Assembly (NCBI RefSeq): GCF_932526225.1
Contig: NC_064045.1
Span: 11,506,442 to 11,570,441, forward strand
Source of the DNA: Nematostella vectensis
Taxonomy: Eukaryota; Cnidaria; Anthozoa; Actiniaria; Edwardsiidae
Reading direction: 5' to 3'
Length of the DNA stretch: 64,000 nt
Position 1 is the first letter of the stretch, and every line of letters begins with the position of its first letter. The position numbers were made by a program, and so were the translations under genes. Below are positions 49,301 through 64,000 of this stretch, one piece after another. Below the pieces are notes generated by a model. The model saw nothing but the letters and a program-made list of their open reading frames with translations, was not told the DNA's origin and searched no databases.

Positions 49301-50014
49301 TCCTTTGCTTTCGATCCCTCCAGTTTAGTTATGAGGCAGACTTCGGAGTCTTCTGAGTGTAGACTGCTGCTTAAAGGTCTATAAAAGACACAACTCATGC
49401 ATCATTACCACAAAACATTTAGAGTTTGATAAAACAACACTAGTAAAATGTGAGCTGTGGTCTGGAAAAGTGTATGATAGGTTTTTGTTCATGACATGCT
49501 CTGACTTTCAAATGTACATGGTTTATTAGTGTGCCTACACGCAAAAATAATATCTATTTGTTAAGTAATAAATCTCATTGGCTAACGGCTTGTTTCTCAA
49601 GTTACATCACCAGAAGTTATGGATTTCACAATCTAGGTAACAACAAAGTTTAACTTACATTCTTTTTGGTTTCTTGTCCGGCGCAGGGATCTTTTTAAGT
49701 GCTACAAGAACCCATATCGCTTGTTGATCTCCCATTAAGCTTGGCTTTTCGGACTGCTTCTGCTTAATATGAGAGAGTAACGAAGGAACTGCAATCTCGA
49801 CCTTGAAACAAAACGTAGATAGCGTGTTTTTTTTCTCTCCGAATACTTTGTGCAATTTAGACCATAATGCCGAGATATAAATGAACACTCTGCTATCAAT
49901 GACATAAAGCAATAGGCATTTCGATTAATCTGGATACGAGAGAGCAGAAGCGGCCAAATTTACCTGTTTTCTTTGCAGTTTACTATCACGGACAACTTTT
50001 GCTTTTTCCGCCAT
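46395..50014 (-). CDS. RSL1D1: Ribosomal L1 domain-containing protein (RSL1D1/Utp30/Cic1 family), six exons
   Basis: Exons: 50014-49964, 49801-49659, 49378-49264, 48751-48603, 47165-47067, 46647-46395; total 810 nt (269 codons plus stop), phases consistent. The order of conserved blocks follows RSL1D1: AIWVLVALKKIPAPDKKPKR, then EVCLITKLEGSKAKELL, VISLTKLRKNYRSFESKRQL, DVFLCDDAIYHLLPRVLGKA, FPLPVNL and AMKVGHTGQ. Family members are nucleolar proteins of ribosome assembly built on the L1 fold. The protein ends in a short lysine-rich run and acidic SSDDDE. It lacks the roughly 200-residue basic tail of vertebrate RSL1D1 and is closer in length to yeast Utp30. Intron 4 has been enlarged by the element at 47387-48264. 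Confidence 0.93.
47683..48048 (-). pseudogene. RecQ-like helicase fragment (motifs I and Ia)
   Basis: A 121-codon frame contains LKPEQLLVIQSYLVG, a Walker A-like QLPTGFAKSPVFQILP and a motif Ia-like VLVVVCPLK. These follow the start of RecQ-family superfamily 2 helicases. The P-loop reads GFAKS instead of GxGKS, and nothing beyond the first motifs remains, so it should be inactive. It is framed by the inverted repeats at 47391-47460 and 48190-48260. Confidence 0.6.
48092..48158. repeat. Hairpin nested in the helicase-fragment element
   Basis: CTGTGCTGTGATTGGGCCTT is followed after a short loop by AAGGCCCAATCACAGCACAG, a perfect 20-bp match. The loop is CACACC bounded by a T-run and an A-run. 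Confidence 0.85.
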
Positions 50015-50101
50015 CTTGAAAATAATCCCACGTGGTCGTCGTGTCGAGACAACACAGGAAACCCACCGGGCCTCATAAAGGGTAAAGCTGTCCAGCTGTC
50101 C

Positions 50102-50213
50102 TACCCTGGGGGGGTACCAGAGCCTCAAAACTTTTCTCTTCCAGTGACGCTCAGCCAAAATGTTCTGCGACGAGCGAAGCGAGAGAAGTCTGGAGGCTCT
50201 GGTACCCAGGGTA
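50102..50213. mobile_element. 112-bp MITE with TACCCTGGG inverted ends
   Basis: TACCCTGGGGGGGTACCAGA and GCCTC at the left are mirrored by GAGGCTCTGGTACCCAGGGT and A at the right. The direct repeat GGGTAAAGCTGTCC occurs at 50080-50093 and 50209-50222, which could be a target duplication or part of the element. Confidence 0.75.
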
Positions 50214-50580
50214 AAGCTGTCCTTATCTCTTACTGTTTTTTTTTTTCTGTTGTCTCTCCTGCTCGATCTTGGGTGCATTAAATGTCCTTTTTTTTTAACA
50301 ACATCGAGCCCTAACCCTTTTAGCAGAGTAGGATGAAGAATTTGAGTCCAATAAAGTTAAAAACCAATTTAGTAAAAGGGTCAAAAGAAACATAAATAAA
50401 AAATAGCCCTACACATGCTTCAGGGATCTAAATAAGAATTGGTAAAAGCGGTTTTCACTTTTCAGCAGCTTTACGTTTCACTCGCGAGAAAACGTTAGAA
50501 GGAGATACCCCTGGGTTTCCGGGGATGGGATTAAACGCGTGCCAGAGTCGCACTCGTTCCGGTTATTGAAACGTCATTAG

Positions 50581-50607
50581 CAGGTGCGTACCCAGGATTG
50601 GCTAGAG

Positions 50608-50638
<31 letters not shown>

Positions 50639-50640
50639 GC
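50581..50640. mobile_element. Solo end of a CAGGTGCGTACCC element
   Basis: CAGGTGCGTACCCAGGATTG followed by GCTAGAGG matches the right end of the element at 26545-26723 (inverted). A TG repeat and G-run follow. No opposite end was found. Confidence 0.55.
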
Positions 50641-50959
50641 AGTCATAGCTAGCTTGTGTATTCAATTTGGTCTATTTATTGTATGTCAGCCCGTTGTCCG
50701 GGCCACGCTAAATTATCAGCTTAGAATGTCTATTATATGTCTAGTCAGCTTACTCTGTCGAGCGATGTTATTTCTATTACTTTTTGTTCATATGGAGTTT
50801 GTCCATTGCATTTAGTTCCACTTGGTCGAGCAATGCTGTTAGCCGCGCCTTTTCTTTTTCTTTACCTCTTCTTTCTTTCAGTCTTTTTTACGCGTCGTAG
50901 TCCCTGCTATCTTTTTCATTTTCACATGGATTTGTTGGCATACAGTTGGTTTATCCTAT

Positions 50960-51102
50960 ACCAGCTAAGTGCAAACCCCGTATTGCATGAGCCGTATTCA
51001 ATGCTGATCCATGCAAATGAATTACGTCCATTGTTTCATCTTCATTTGCATGCATTTGTATTGAATACGGCACATGGACAATACGAGTTTGAACTTAGCC
51101 TT
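50960..51102. mobile_element. Foldback MITE, family A copy 3
   Basis: GAGCCGTATTCAATGC and ATCCATGCAAATGAAT on the left are mirrored by GCATGCATTTGTATTGAATA and CGGCACATGG on the right. The arms extend out to AGCTAAGTGCAAAC and its partner GTTTGAACTTAGCC. The centre TTTCATCTTCATTTGCATGC is shared with copy 2. Confidence 0.8.
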
Positions 51103-51257
51103 AGATTGCTTCAATTTAATTAAACTGATATAGGTACTTTATCCGCGTACAACAAAGATATACAACAAACTAAAATACGCCTTTATTTTAAAACTAAAAT
51201 ACTACAACTTAAATACTACTAAATATCTACAGCAATAACAATGGTGTAGAAAGTTTT

Positions 51258-51939
51258 CTTTAAAATTATAGAAAAAATGGGGTAAAAAGTATTGATAACA
51301 TAAGTGATTCCGTAAACCTTTTATCTTTAAAAGAACTATAAAAGTTATGAATTTGATCATTGGTTAAATATGTTGTTATTCAACAATAAAAACTTAAATA
51401 TATATCAACAATAAAAACATAATTATAAATTATGCTTAGGTGCACAACGTAAGACTGGGCCATGTTACGTCATTACTCAAATGAACCAATCAGAACTACG
51501 CTTTCAGAGCTCCAACCAATCAGAGCCTTTGCCTAAAACCTCGCTTCCATGCCCACATCTACGTCATTGTACGAAGGAGGTCCGTCTCTTTTGTTGTTCT
51601 TTAAAATTATAGAAAAAATGGGGTAAAAAGTATTGATAACATAAGTGATTCCGTAAACCTTTTATCTTTAAAAGAACTATAAAAGTTATGAATTTGATCA
51701 TTGGTTAAATATGTTGTTATTCAACAATAAAAACTTAAATATATATCAACAATAAAAACATAATTATAAATTATGCTTAGGTGCACAACGTAAGACTGGG
51801 CCATGTTACGTCATTACTCAAATGAACCAATCAGAACTACGCTTTCAGAGCTCCAACCAATCAGAGCCTTTGCCTATAACCTCGCTTCCATGCCCACATC
51901 TACGTCATTGTACGAAGGAGGTCCGTCTCTTTTGTTGTT
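51258..51939. repeat. 341-bp direct tandem duplication of the BCCT-A 3' end
   Basis: 51258-51598 and 51599-51939 are almost identical; a difference was seen at TAAAAC/TATAAC. The upper copy contains the last 22 or so codons and stop of BCCT-A plus downstream sequence. The lower copy repeats these in what would be the 3' UTR. Confidence 0.93.
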
Positions 51940-54900
51940 CGCCTCGATATCCTTGGGTGGTATGCCATTCATTCCAATGTTGTCTTTGCCCATGTCCACC
52001 TCTGCTAATCTCGGGTGGGCGTGGCGCATGTGTTCGTCCATCTGCATAGCTGCCAGCGGGTACAACAACATGACGGCGAAGAAATCTTCCGCCAGGTTAC
52101 CTAGGAAACGGCATCAGAACGTGACCCAAGTGGTTCATAAGAGACTTTGCAAGGATTACAGTGATGATTATGTCGAAGACGATGACGATTATGATGATTA
52201 ATGTTTTTTGATGGCACCGACAAAAGAAGACTATGATGATTCTGATATTAGTGATGTGATGATAATTATTTTAATAATTATTTCATATGTCAATGTCATA
52301 TTAAAATTTGACTAAAGAGGTTTATAAGAGACTCTGCAAGATTTGCAGTGATGATTATGCAGAGATGTAGATTGAAGGCCTCGGAATATATTAGGGGAGC
52401 ACGATATGGAAGCATTAAGAAAATATTGGGGGCACAGCCACGCCCCTACTGGTTGTTTCCTTATAATTAGGGGGGGGGGACAGCGTGTCCCCAGCACCCC
52501 CTGCCACGACCCTGTTATGTGGAAGACAATGATGATGATGACTATATTTTTATGACATTGTCAAAAGAAGACAATTATGACGATCATATTAGTGATGTGA
52601 TGATTATAATTACATCACTAATACGATCACCATAATCGTTTGCTCCTGTCAATATCATCATACTCAACATCTCTTAAACGAGCTGGATAAAGTGCAGCGA
52701 CGGGCGGTACGCTTTGTCACTTTGGCTTTTATTCATACGAGCCAGGGACCATCACCCGACACCTACAAACGCTTGGGTGTCAGAGGCAACCTTATGTGCC
52801 GCTGTCCACTCTTTTAAAGCCTCTTCGGCGATCGGAAAGGACAAGCCATCCGGAACACTACAATGTTCCAAACATATTCAAATATAGCTTCGTCCCACTA
52901 GCCATTCGGCTCTGGAACTCCCTAGAGGTTACTGTAGTTAGTAGCCTTACTAAAGCCTTCTAGGCGGCTAATTAATTCATCTAATTAGTACTATGCGCAG
53001 TGCAAATAATATATCTACATGATAGGTTGCACTATTTATTAAAGTGAAGTGAAGTGATCATAACGGCGATGTTGGAAGAAAGGGAGCAGTGTTGACCCCC
53101 TCCCCCACTACTCTCCGCCCATACCATACATGATCAGGGCGGCCGGCCATTTGCAAATAGAACTACCTTAACACAAATACTTGCCCTTGTACCTACCGAG
53201 TATTTTGAACTCGTCGCGCATGTGTGATCGAATCCCTGTGCCGTACGCGAAGAACCCAAACAGGATGGCCCACCCGATGTACGCGAGGCCGACCTCGAGG
53301 ACCTGCAGGATCTCGCAGATCAACCAGCCGTAGAACGGGACGGCGATGATGGCCATGAAGACGAAACGATTCTGACCGTAGAGCCTGGGGGAGATAAAGC
53401 AAAGATCAGATTCTTACTGTACGGCCTGGGGAAGGAAAGCATAGGTAATATTTTGACCGCAAATCCTGGGGAACACAAAGCATAGATCAGATTCTTACTG
53501 TACGGATCTGGGAAGACAAAGGGCCGTAGCAGGGAGGGGGACTTTGCCCCCCCTCCATTATTTTCAAAAACTATAAGGAAATGACTAGTAGGGGTGTGGC
53601 TTTGCCCCCATTGATTTCTTAATGTTACTGCATCGTGCCTCCCAATAATTCGAGGCCTGCTAAGGCTTTGAGACATCAAATTTTGAACTTTACATTCCGG
53701 TAAACGTTTGATAAACGTTAACGTTAAACGATAAACGTTTAATAAATGTTTATAAGCGAGCAAAACTGTTAAAAAGAAATAAAGGGTTTACATTAAACGA
53801 ATAATGCGAAGAAGGCAGACTGGTGGATCGATCAGAACTGGCAGTTAGACCTGGCAGTTGGTATCCTATGATTGGCAGAATTAAACAACCATACATTACC
53901 TTCCTGCAGCATTTCCCATGGGCCACCACGGCGCAATTATGGCGATGAGCAAATCCTTGAACCTTCTCCAAGTTGGGTAGTAGAACACATCCAGTATTCC
54001 CATGGAGAAGGTCGGATGGTCCGGAGACAGGTCACCCATCTCGATCTTCAGCAGTCGCCACATGGCCACCACGATGAAGTTCAAGATGAGGGTGTAGAAC
54101 AAGCCAGAACAAATGGACGCGGCTTGGAGAGAATCGAGGGCCTTTTTGCCACCCGTCCAAAGCAGTGCAGTAGCAGTGGCACCTGTCATAGAAAATGCGG
54201 TTAGGTAACTATCATAGGAAAGGAGGGAAGAGGGGTTGAGTAGAGTAGCTATGATTGAAACTTTTAAAAATAGTTCACAATCAGCCCAATTCCTGGAGCT
54301 ACCTTCGGAAACTATTGCATCTATACTAAACCATAGAGATGAGCACCCTGTCAAGAAACAGTAATGCAGGAATTATCAGGATGGGTTCAAGGTGTGGTTT
54401 TGTTGGTTTAATAAAGTCCACCGGTTATTCAAAACTATGCGTTAGGATCTGGTACTTAGACCTAATGGACCACCCCAGAGTGGAAGATGTACTTCTCAAC
54501 TCTAACCTTCAGTTAAGGCCCAGAAGATTCTTTGCAGCACCGGTGGATCTGGATGGCCATTGGCTGAGAGACTGTCAATCACGAGTGAGCCACTGTCGGA
54601 ACTGGTGACGAAGTACAGGACCAGACTGACCAATGAGATACCAGACATGAACGGACCTAGCCCGCCATATGACTCCACGACGTCAAACCACATGCTGGTG
54701 GAGGGACGGCAGGACAGACGGTACAGACCGTTATATGGCTCTGTCGCTGTTGCCCCACCGAGAGGCCACGAGCAGTTGATCCCGGCAACGGCGGCATTTC
54801 GCTCCATCTTAAGCCCCGCTCCTCCAAACACGGAGAACCACATTAGCGAGTAAATGGTAGGGACGGTCAGCGTGTACATGATGAACTCTTGGATGGTCCT

Positions 54901-57900
54901 TCCACGGGAGATCCTGGCAATAAACGTGCCCACAAACGGCGACCATGCAATCCACCAGCCCCAGTAGAAAATGGTCCAGCCGTCCATCCAATCAACGGCC
55001 TGCTTTCCATCCGGGGCATTACCGGCTTGGGCAAAGGCGTCGGTGTGGAAGCCGAGCTGAATGATCCATTGGAGGTAGTACCCAACACTTTGGCAGAACA
55101 CGTTGAGGATGTACCAAGTGTCATCGTAGAAAAGGACAACGAACCAGATAAACATGCCTGACGAAGAAAGGATCCCAGTTAAAGATATTTATGTTGAGAT
55201 GTGCGGAGTGCACTAAACAGGCATACCAGCAAAAGCAAATCGTTGCGAAGGAATCAGGACATATTGTCCTAAAATTACGAACAACTCCCTAAACAAGTTT
55301 TCGAGCACATGGTGAAAACTAAACCAGCAAGAGAGAGCGTTGCATTTTTATTGTGAAACGTCTGGGGTCGTTTGAACGAAAGAGACGAACCTAAACTGTG
55401 TTGCAGACACTGATTTTTAAAAAGTAACTATTATCGTTACAAAATGATTCAGTTGTGTTTTCTGCTCACCAATAGAGAAGCATAGCTCGCTGAGTCGTCT
55501 GATTCCGAGCTTCACGCCACTGATGACGGATAAGGTGGCAACCGCCGTGATGCACCAAATGATAATCACCTGAAAAAAAAAACGTTAAAGTTTTCACCAA
55601 GATCCTAACAACCTCCTTACCCTATTCTATCATTTGTACAGGTTTTTTCTTTTGTCTGTTTGTTTGGTTTGATGCTAAATACTGATCGCAGTCCGAAATG
55701 TGATGAAGATGCTTCGGGTTTTTTTTTTACTCATGGTTTTCTATAATCTTCTCAATCTCTTACTTAAAGTAAACCACTAATTTACCCGAGACAACACGAA
55801 TTTGGGAAGAGGGTAGGGGGTTGTAACATCAGAGTAAGGATGGAGCGGAGGGCTATATCGCTTTTGGGGGTCAAAGAAGACAAGTATATGTCTGCTGCGC
55901 CTAACTCTATCTACGAACCTGCGAGATAAGCTGAAAAAATATCAAAGACAGTGGCGGTCTAAAAAACGGTCTTAAAAAGCGATTTTCAGCGCAAGCCAAA
56001 TGAAAGTCAATAAATTGCAAACAGAAGGCGCACCGCATTCATTTTCTACTTTGTGAGGAGTCTGGGTTTCTTCCAGAAAATTTTGTAATTCCAGACTTTA
56101 AGGATGTCGGGGAAATTGATCTGAATACCTGTTTCCAAAGACCCACCCCTAAACCATGTATTAAAATTTGAGGCCCTTTCCCAAAATCAGAGTTAAAAGG
56201 TCGCAACCCTCCCCCAAACATAGCGGCCCCCACCCCCCACCACCCCCCCCCCCCCCCCCCCCCCCCGTTGAATAATGACCTTCCCCAAGTTGTTTCTCTT
56301 CTATTGCTCACCTGGTTCTCCTTACTCTCCTCGATATTCTTGTTCATCCGGTTCAGCCCGTTGTTAATCTGAATGACACCCAGTCCCAGACTGGTGCACA
56401 CACCCAACATGGTACACACAACAGACAAGATGTCAATCATGTCACCAAGGGTACCGTAGATCTTGTCGCCTAGCAACGGATGGAAACAGGAGCGCATGGT
56501 CATAGGCATCTTCTTGCGATGGGACAGGAAGCCCAAGATGAGTCCGATCATGGTGTAGACGATCCACGCGTGGACCCCCCAGTGGAAGATGGTCAAATTC
56601 ATGGCGTCTTGAGCACGCTGATTGTCAGAGTACCTGTGACGATAGCAAACAACAAAATTAAACGTCTTATAAAGTCCAGTTTCGATATTAGCCTTCGAAA
56701 CAGGCTCTCGAAAAGCGCCAAAGAATTGAAGCTCCCGGAAAAGCCGTTCTATCGGACGTAGCGCTCGGCCAAAAATAGTTCCGAAATCTGCTCGCTATTG
56801 CACCTCCGTTTTTTCGCATAACTAAACTCGGCTATTCTAGCTCGGCTAACTAAACTTGGCTTTTCCGTCTTTCACGCAACTAGCGCCTGTTTAGCAGGCC
56901 ATTTCGATATACGATCCAGTAATTGCGTAGTGGTAAACTTCTATTTTCTAGTCTAGGCAAACAAAAGGGGAAAATGGTCTAAAAAACACATTCCGCAATC
57001 GCAATCAAATGTATGTCAATCGAATAAGACTTGCAACAAATTGAACACGCAATTAATGCGAAATATTGTAATGGTGTGTTTGCGCGCGCATCCAAAATGC
57101 CACAGACTGGCGGGCCACTGATCTAAAAGGGTGTACGAAGTGGAGTTTACAGACGAAGCTATAGAAAATGCTGCCGGAATGCTTCTTTCGCGGAGTTTTG
57201 GAGTCAAATTCCCTTTTGTCCGCATTTTGGATAGGCGCGCAACATCGTGAAGTCGGTCTATTCTGCTACAAATAAATCCAAATATCAAGTAAATGGCATA
57301 TATCCCATAAATGCTGGATAATTCCTTCATTTTGTATTAATGTTTTTTTTACGTTTTTAGACGTTTGGTATACATACACTTGTTTTGCATGAGGGAGTTT
57401 ATGTAGGAGGGCCACCAAAACAACAAATGATATAACGTTTTCAACAAGCTCATAAAAGAAAAACCAATTCTACCCTATAATACCCGGGTGGTGTAAATGG
57501 GGTGCCCATCACGAATCACGAGTTATTTTTTTTAGGCTTTCACGAATCACAAATTCAAAAACGAAGCTTTCACGAATCACGGTTTTAACTTTTGCTTATG
57601 TATATATGATTTAATATACAATCACTTGGAGACTCAGTGCATTCAACAATTTAACCGACAAATATGTTTTATGTATTCGTGTTTTAATTATTTTCGGCGT
57701 CTACGAACACGTTTCTCGAATTCAGCCATGCGAAATCACGAGTTACCAAAGTAAAAATACCCCAATCACGATAGAGTACTCGATCACGAGTCACGATCTA
57801 TTTTTAGGCTTTTCACGAACGAAATTAGTTCAGGGGCCAATCACGACAATACTCTCCGCCATCGTGTAATACTGTGACTAGCGGACACTAAAGGGATGTG

Positions 57901-58999
57901 AAGTACTTGCAAGCGAGCTTGTTGTTTTGGAATTTGGCAGCGTTTCGAGGAAGCAAACGTTTTCGTAAAATTTCAGGGTGATCAATATACGGTCTCGGTT
58001 CGCCCACCAATCTTCTGATCTTTTGTTCAACAATGGAATATTCATAAAGGAATGTTTGCCTTAACGGTTGTATGATACAATAGGTGATGACAATTATATA
58101 AGCGTTAAAATTCTGGAAGCTCAACAACCAAAGTAAATATCAAATTGTGTGTATGACTTTGAGGTCATAATTTAGTTAAAACTATTTTAAAAAGATTTGT
58201 AAAATTCTTACACTAAAAGGTTATCAATACCCCTCGTTTACCCCGCGTTAGAGACATAATTGTTGATTAAAAACAACAAAACACTGCAGGAAGGATCGAA
58301 AAGAAAATGCGAAACGTTCTCTTACAGTTTCTATGACAATCACAACCGAAAAATAACATTCCAGATAAAGCTGAGATTCTAAATTTGCGTGTTCAATCCA
58401 AAATTGTACCAACAGTTAAAATGTGCTTTTTGATTTTTTACAAGCGTCTAAAAAAATGTTGCTATACTGATGAACATGACAAAACAAACAAGCATACTAA
58501 ATACACTTATCAAAGCATTATGTAACGATACTCAAACTTCATACCTTCCCTGGTAGCGGTTTCCCCACTGGCTTCCAGGCTCATAATGGTAAATGGGTTC
58601 AGCGACACCAAAGTAGAACAATCCAACGCCGATACCAGCAGCGAACAGCATCGTGAAATACGTCGCATCGCTGTATTCGGGTTTTTCATTATCTTTCCCA
58701 AGTTTCAGTTTACCGTACTTAGAAAAGTACAGCGCAGCTATGAACACAGCCCAGACGTCCTGTGTTCCGATATAAAGCCACGTCCAGACTTTGGTGACCC
58801 ATCGCTTGCCTTTTGGCATGGAATCCCCGGCCAAATCCGTCCATCTCAGACAAAATACAACAAAAGCCCAAATGATAATTGCTGAGATGAAGGTAACTAC
58901 AGGATTAAAGCTTACTCGGAGCTTCCAAACGCTGAATTCAATAGTGCGACATTTACGGCGTATTCTTTCGGCCTCGCGTTCTTCTTCGACGTCGGCCAT
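51874..58999 (-). CDS. BCCT family (betaine/carnitine/choline-type) transporter A, seven exons
   Basis: Exons: 58999-58545, 56633-56312, 55569-55470, 55157-54507, 54182-53900, 53384-53197, 52100-51874; total 2226 nt (741 codons plus stop), phases consistent. BCCT proteins move quaternary-ammonium osmolytes, often with Na+ or H+, through a 12-helix LeuT-type fold. Evidence: FNPVVTFISA early, the unwound-helix glycine segment AAGIGVGLFYFGVAEPIYHY (121-139), the family signature WTIFYWGWWIAWSPFVGTFI (353-372) containing W360, W361 and W364 (the aromatic box of bacterial BetP), and ARISRGRT (373-380). The C-terminal cytosolic tail (from about 690) ends with PPSYNDVDVG; PPSY (727-730) is a PPxY motif that binds WW domains of NEDD4-type ligases. 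The exon 4 donor is weak (GTTAGA). The substrate is inferred, probably betaine or a related osmolyte. Confidence 0.94.
52376..52512 (+). repeat. Dispersed 140-bp repeat, copy in BCCT-A intron 6
   Basis: AGGCCTCGGAATATATTAGG to CACGACCCTG aligns along its length with the minus strand of 53530-53672 (CAGCCACGCCCCTACT versus AAGCCACACCCCTACT; TTTCCTTATAATT versus TTTCCTTATAGTT). Ends are not clear inverted repeats. Confidence 0.65.
52683..53060 (+). pseudogene. 3' end of a CR1/L2-type LINE reverse transcriptase
   Basis: The plus strand translates to LDKVQRRAVRFVTLAF, then SPDTYKRLGVRGNL, and after a stop codon and frame change to FGSGTP-like and SFxAA-like pieces. This is the typical C-terminal region after the reverse transcriptase domain of non-LTR elements. 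It ends in repeated AAGTG. It is 5'-truncated and dead, lying antisense in BCCT-A intron 6. Confidence 0.7.
53384..53520 (-). repeat. 41-bp array of splice-acceptor copies, BCCT-A intron 5
   Basis: About three units follow the exon 6 acceptor on its intron side. On the gene strand, each has CTTTGTNTTCCCCAG followed by a stretch like the first bases of exon 6 (CTCTACGGTCAGAATC versus ATTTGCGGTCAAAATA). The related, longer array in BCCT-B is at 61614-61890. Confidence 0.8.
53530..53672 (-). repeat. Dispersed 140-bp repeat, copy in BCCT-A intron 5
   Basis: On the minus strand, it reads AGGCCTCGAATTATTGGGAG through ATGGAGGGGGGGCAAAGTCC to CTACGGCCC, matching 52376-52512 in the opposite orientation. 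Confidence 0.65.
57508..57850. repeat. Degenerate repeat of AATCACGA units, BCCT-A intron 1
   Basis: The motif CACGAATCACGA or CACGAGTCACGA recurs at least seven times at irregular spacing, commonly next to TTTTTAGGCTTTCACG. A mobile origin is possible, but no inverted ends were seen. Confidence 0.55.
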
Positions 59000-60323
59000 G
59001 TTGGTTCAAGTTCTTTTGAAGTGTTTTTGGACCTACGCCCGCAGGATATAGCAGTCAGGGCTTCAGGAATTTCAGTGAATCTTTTGTTAAGTTTTCAAAA
59101 AAGATTCACGGATTAATGAGAACCATTGTCATATGCAGTTGTGAAGAGAATCGGTAATATAAAAGAACTCGGTGTGTTTGAATATCTATGCAAATGTGCT
59201 TTTAATGCTTTGGTAGTAACAACTTGAGTCAATAAACTCACAGTTAAGCGTTGATATTGGCAAAAAACTAGAAAAAAAAACAAGGAACTCGAATATCTTG
59301 GTTCGAAATTTTATCTTTCTGATTTTTAATATTGGCTTCTGCATGATTAGTTTTTCAACAATGAGAGCCCAGGATTATCCAAATTGGTTTATAAAAACTG
59401 CCAAAGAGTTGAAATCACTTCGCTGCCTCAGTGCTGTTGCATTATCTTAAAAATGAAGGGGACTAGTCTTTACGAAAAATAACATGTCCATGGGCGGCGT
59501 AGCCAAGGAACTAACACTTTAATTAAGCACTTCGATGATTTCCAAAATAAGTTTGATGGAATAGACATTATACCTAGAATCAGATAACAATCTAACTAAG
59601 AGAATCCATTTTAACAATAGCAAACAGAGTAAGGAGAGCTCGTGGGGGTTTAAAACGACCGTGCACTTTCGCCCCATTGGGAGGAGGTCAATTGCCTCAT
59701 TTTAAAATAATCAATAATCAGGATCAATTTATTGTTAAATGTTTTATTGTTAAATCTTACATGAGATAATAAAAATAGCTATAAAGTTCTAGAGAATTAT
59801 AATATTCAGCGAATTAGAATAAAATGGATATTAAAAATATCATCAATCATTTTTTTATATCCCTAGATAAATGTGCGTAGGTTATGGATGTAGGTGTGCG
59901 AAACATTGGCAATTAACATGAAAATCCTTTGTCTATCGAGGTAAGGTACGTCATGAATTTTATGTGTTCTTTTTTCATCTATTTTTCGTGTACAAATGCT
60001 TTAAAATACAACAGCTAGCTTTGGAACAATATTGCTATGCAGCATTAAAAAGTGTTGAAAATGAGAGCACTAGTGCCTAGAAAAATAAAAACGTAAAATC
60101 CAATATTAAAAGTTATTTTAATAAAATAAAACTTCTTTCGGCAGGCGGGGCAGTTTGAAAAATGGACTGTCCAATCAAAACGGTGAGACAGAGTTACGTC
60201 ATCGCCCAATTGAATCAATCAGAACATTCGCTTAAAACTTCGCTGTACCGCTTTTTGAGCTCCACCAATCAGAACATTTGTTTAAAACTACGCTTTTAGA
60301 GGTGATCCAATCAAAGCATTTGC
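59000..60323. other. Spacer between the two tandem BCCT genes
   Basis: It holds the BCCT-A 5' flank and the presumed BCCT-B 3' UTR. At 60,205-60,325 the motif CCAATCAGAACATTTG followed by TTTAAAACT repeats about three times with drift; related CCAATCAGA blocks occur at the equivalent place below the BCCT-A stop codon. The remainder is AT-rich without recognised features. Confidence 0.55.

Positions 60324-64000
<3,677 letters not shown>

Larger units (their letters stand above)
50015..51873. other. Intergenic region between RSL1D1 start and BCCT-A stop
   Basis: It contains the RSL1D1 promoter side, a small MITE (50102-50213), a solo CAGGTGCGTACCC end (50581), a foldback element (50960-51102) and most of a 341-bp tandem duplication of the BCCT-A 3' end. 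Open frames near 50,612-51,123 show no recognisable domain. Confidence 0.6.

Noticed and set aside
57016..58127. Two minus-strand frames (57016-57330 and 57888-58127) in BCCT-A intron 1
   Set aside because: No recognised domain, no supporting splice context, and typical length for chance frames in AT-rich DNA.

Overview
The window is animal nuclear DNA. The genes are split by many GT-AG introns, and the sequence carries dense short inverted-repeat transposons, tRNA-derived SINEs, minisatellites and long homopolymer runs. The gene set (a TMC channel protein, U2AF2, RSL1D1, a LENG9-like RNA-end protein and two BCCT-type osmolyte transporters, which vertebrates lack) and the repeat style fit a marine invertebrate, most likely an anthozoan cnidarian. 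The species is inference.

All seven recognised genes lie on the minus strand. From low to high coordinates: (1) a single-exon class A GPCR (1-1269), 3' end beyond the window; (2) a three-exon LENG9-like gene (9194 to 6229, 746 codons) with RWD, CCCH, MJ1316, 2H phosphoesterase and P-loop kinase domains; (3) a 17-exon TMC gene (28712 to 12065, 725 codons); (4) a 14-exon U2AF2 gene (44453 to 30610, 495 codons); (5) a six-exon RSL1D1-type gene (50014 to 46395, 269 codons); (6) a complete seven-exon BCCT transporter (58999 to 51874, 741 codons); (7) the 3' half of a second, tandem BCCT transporter (64000 to 60324), running off the right edge. I rebuilt exon boundaries by hand from splice sites and reading phase. 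In every complete multi-exon model the phases agree and the total is a multiple of three.

The most unusual pattern concerns the introns. Several minisatellites look like amplified pieces of exon ends. About 16 extra copies of a TMC splice donor lie behind TMC exon 13. A 41-bp array of splice-acceptor copies precedes exon 6 of both BCCT genes. A 34-bp array contains the TMC stop codon. A further 2.1-kb TMC intron minisatellite would place over 50 potential G-quadruplexes in the pre-mRNA. A SINE whose (TTTA)n tail touches a BCCT splice acceptor, and a TIR element carrying a RecQ-like helicase fragment, are also notable.

The genes have no evident shared pathway. Three act in RNA metabolism (LENG9-like, U2AF2, RSL1D1) and four are membrane proteins (GPCR, TMC, two BCCT).
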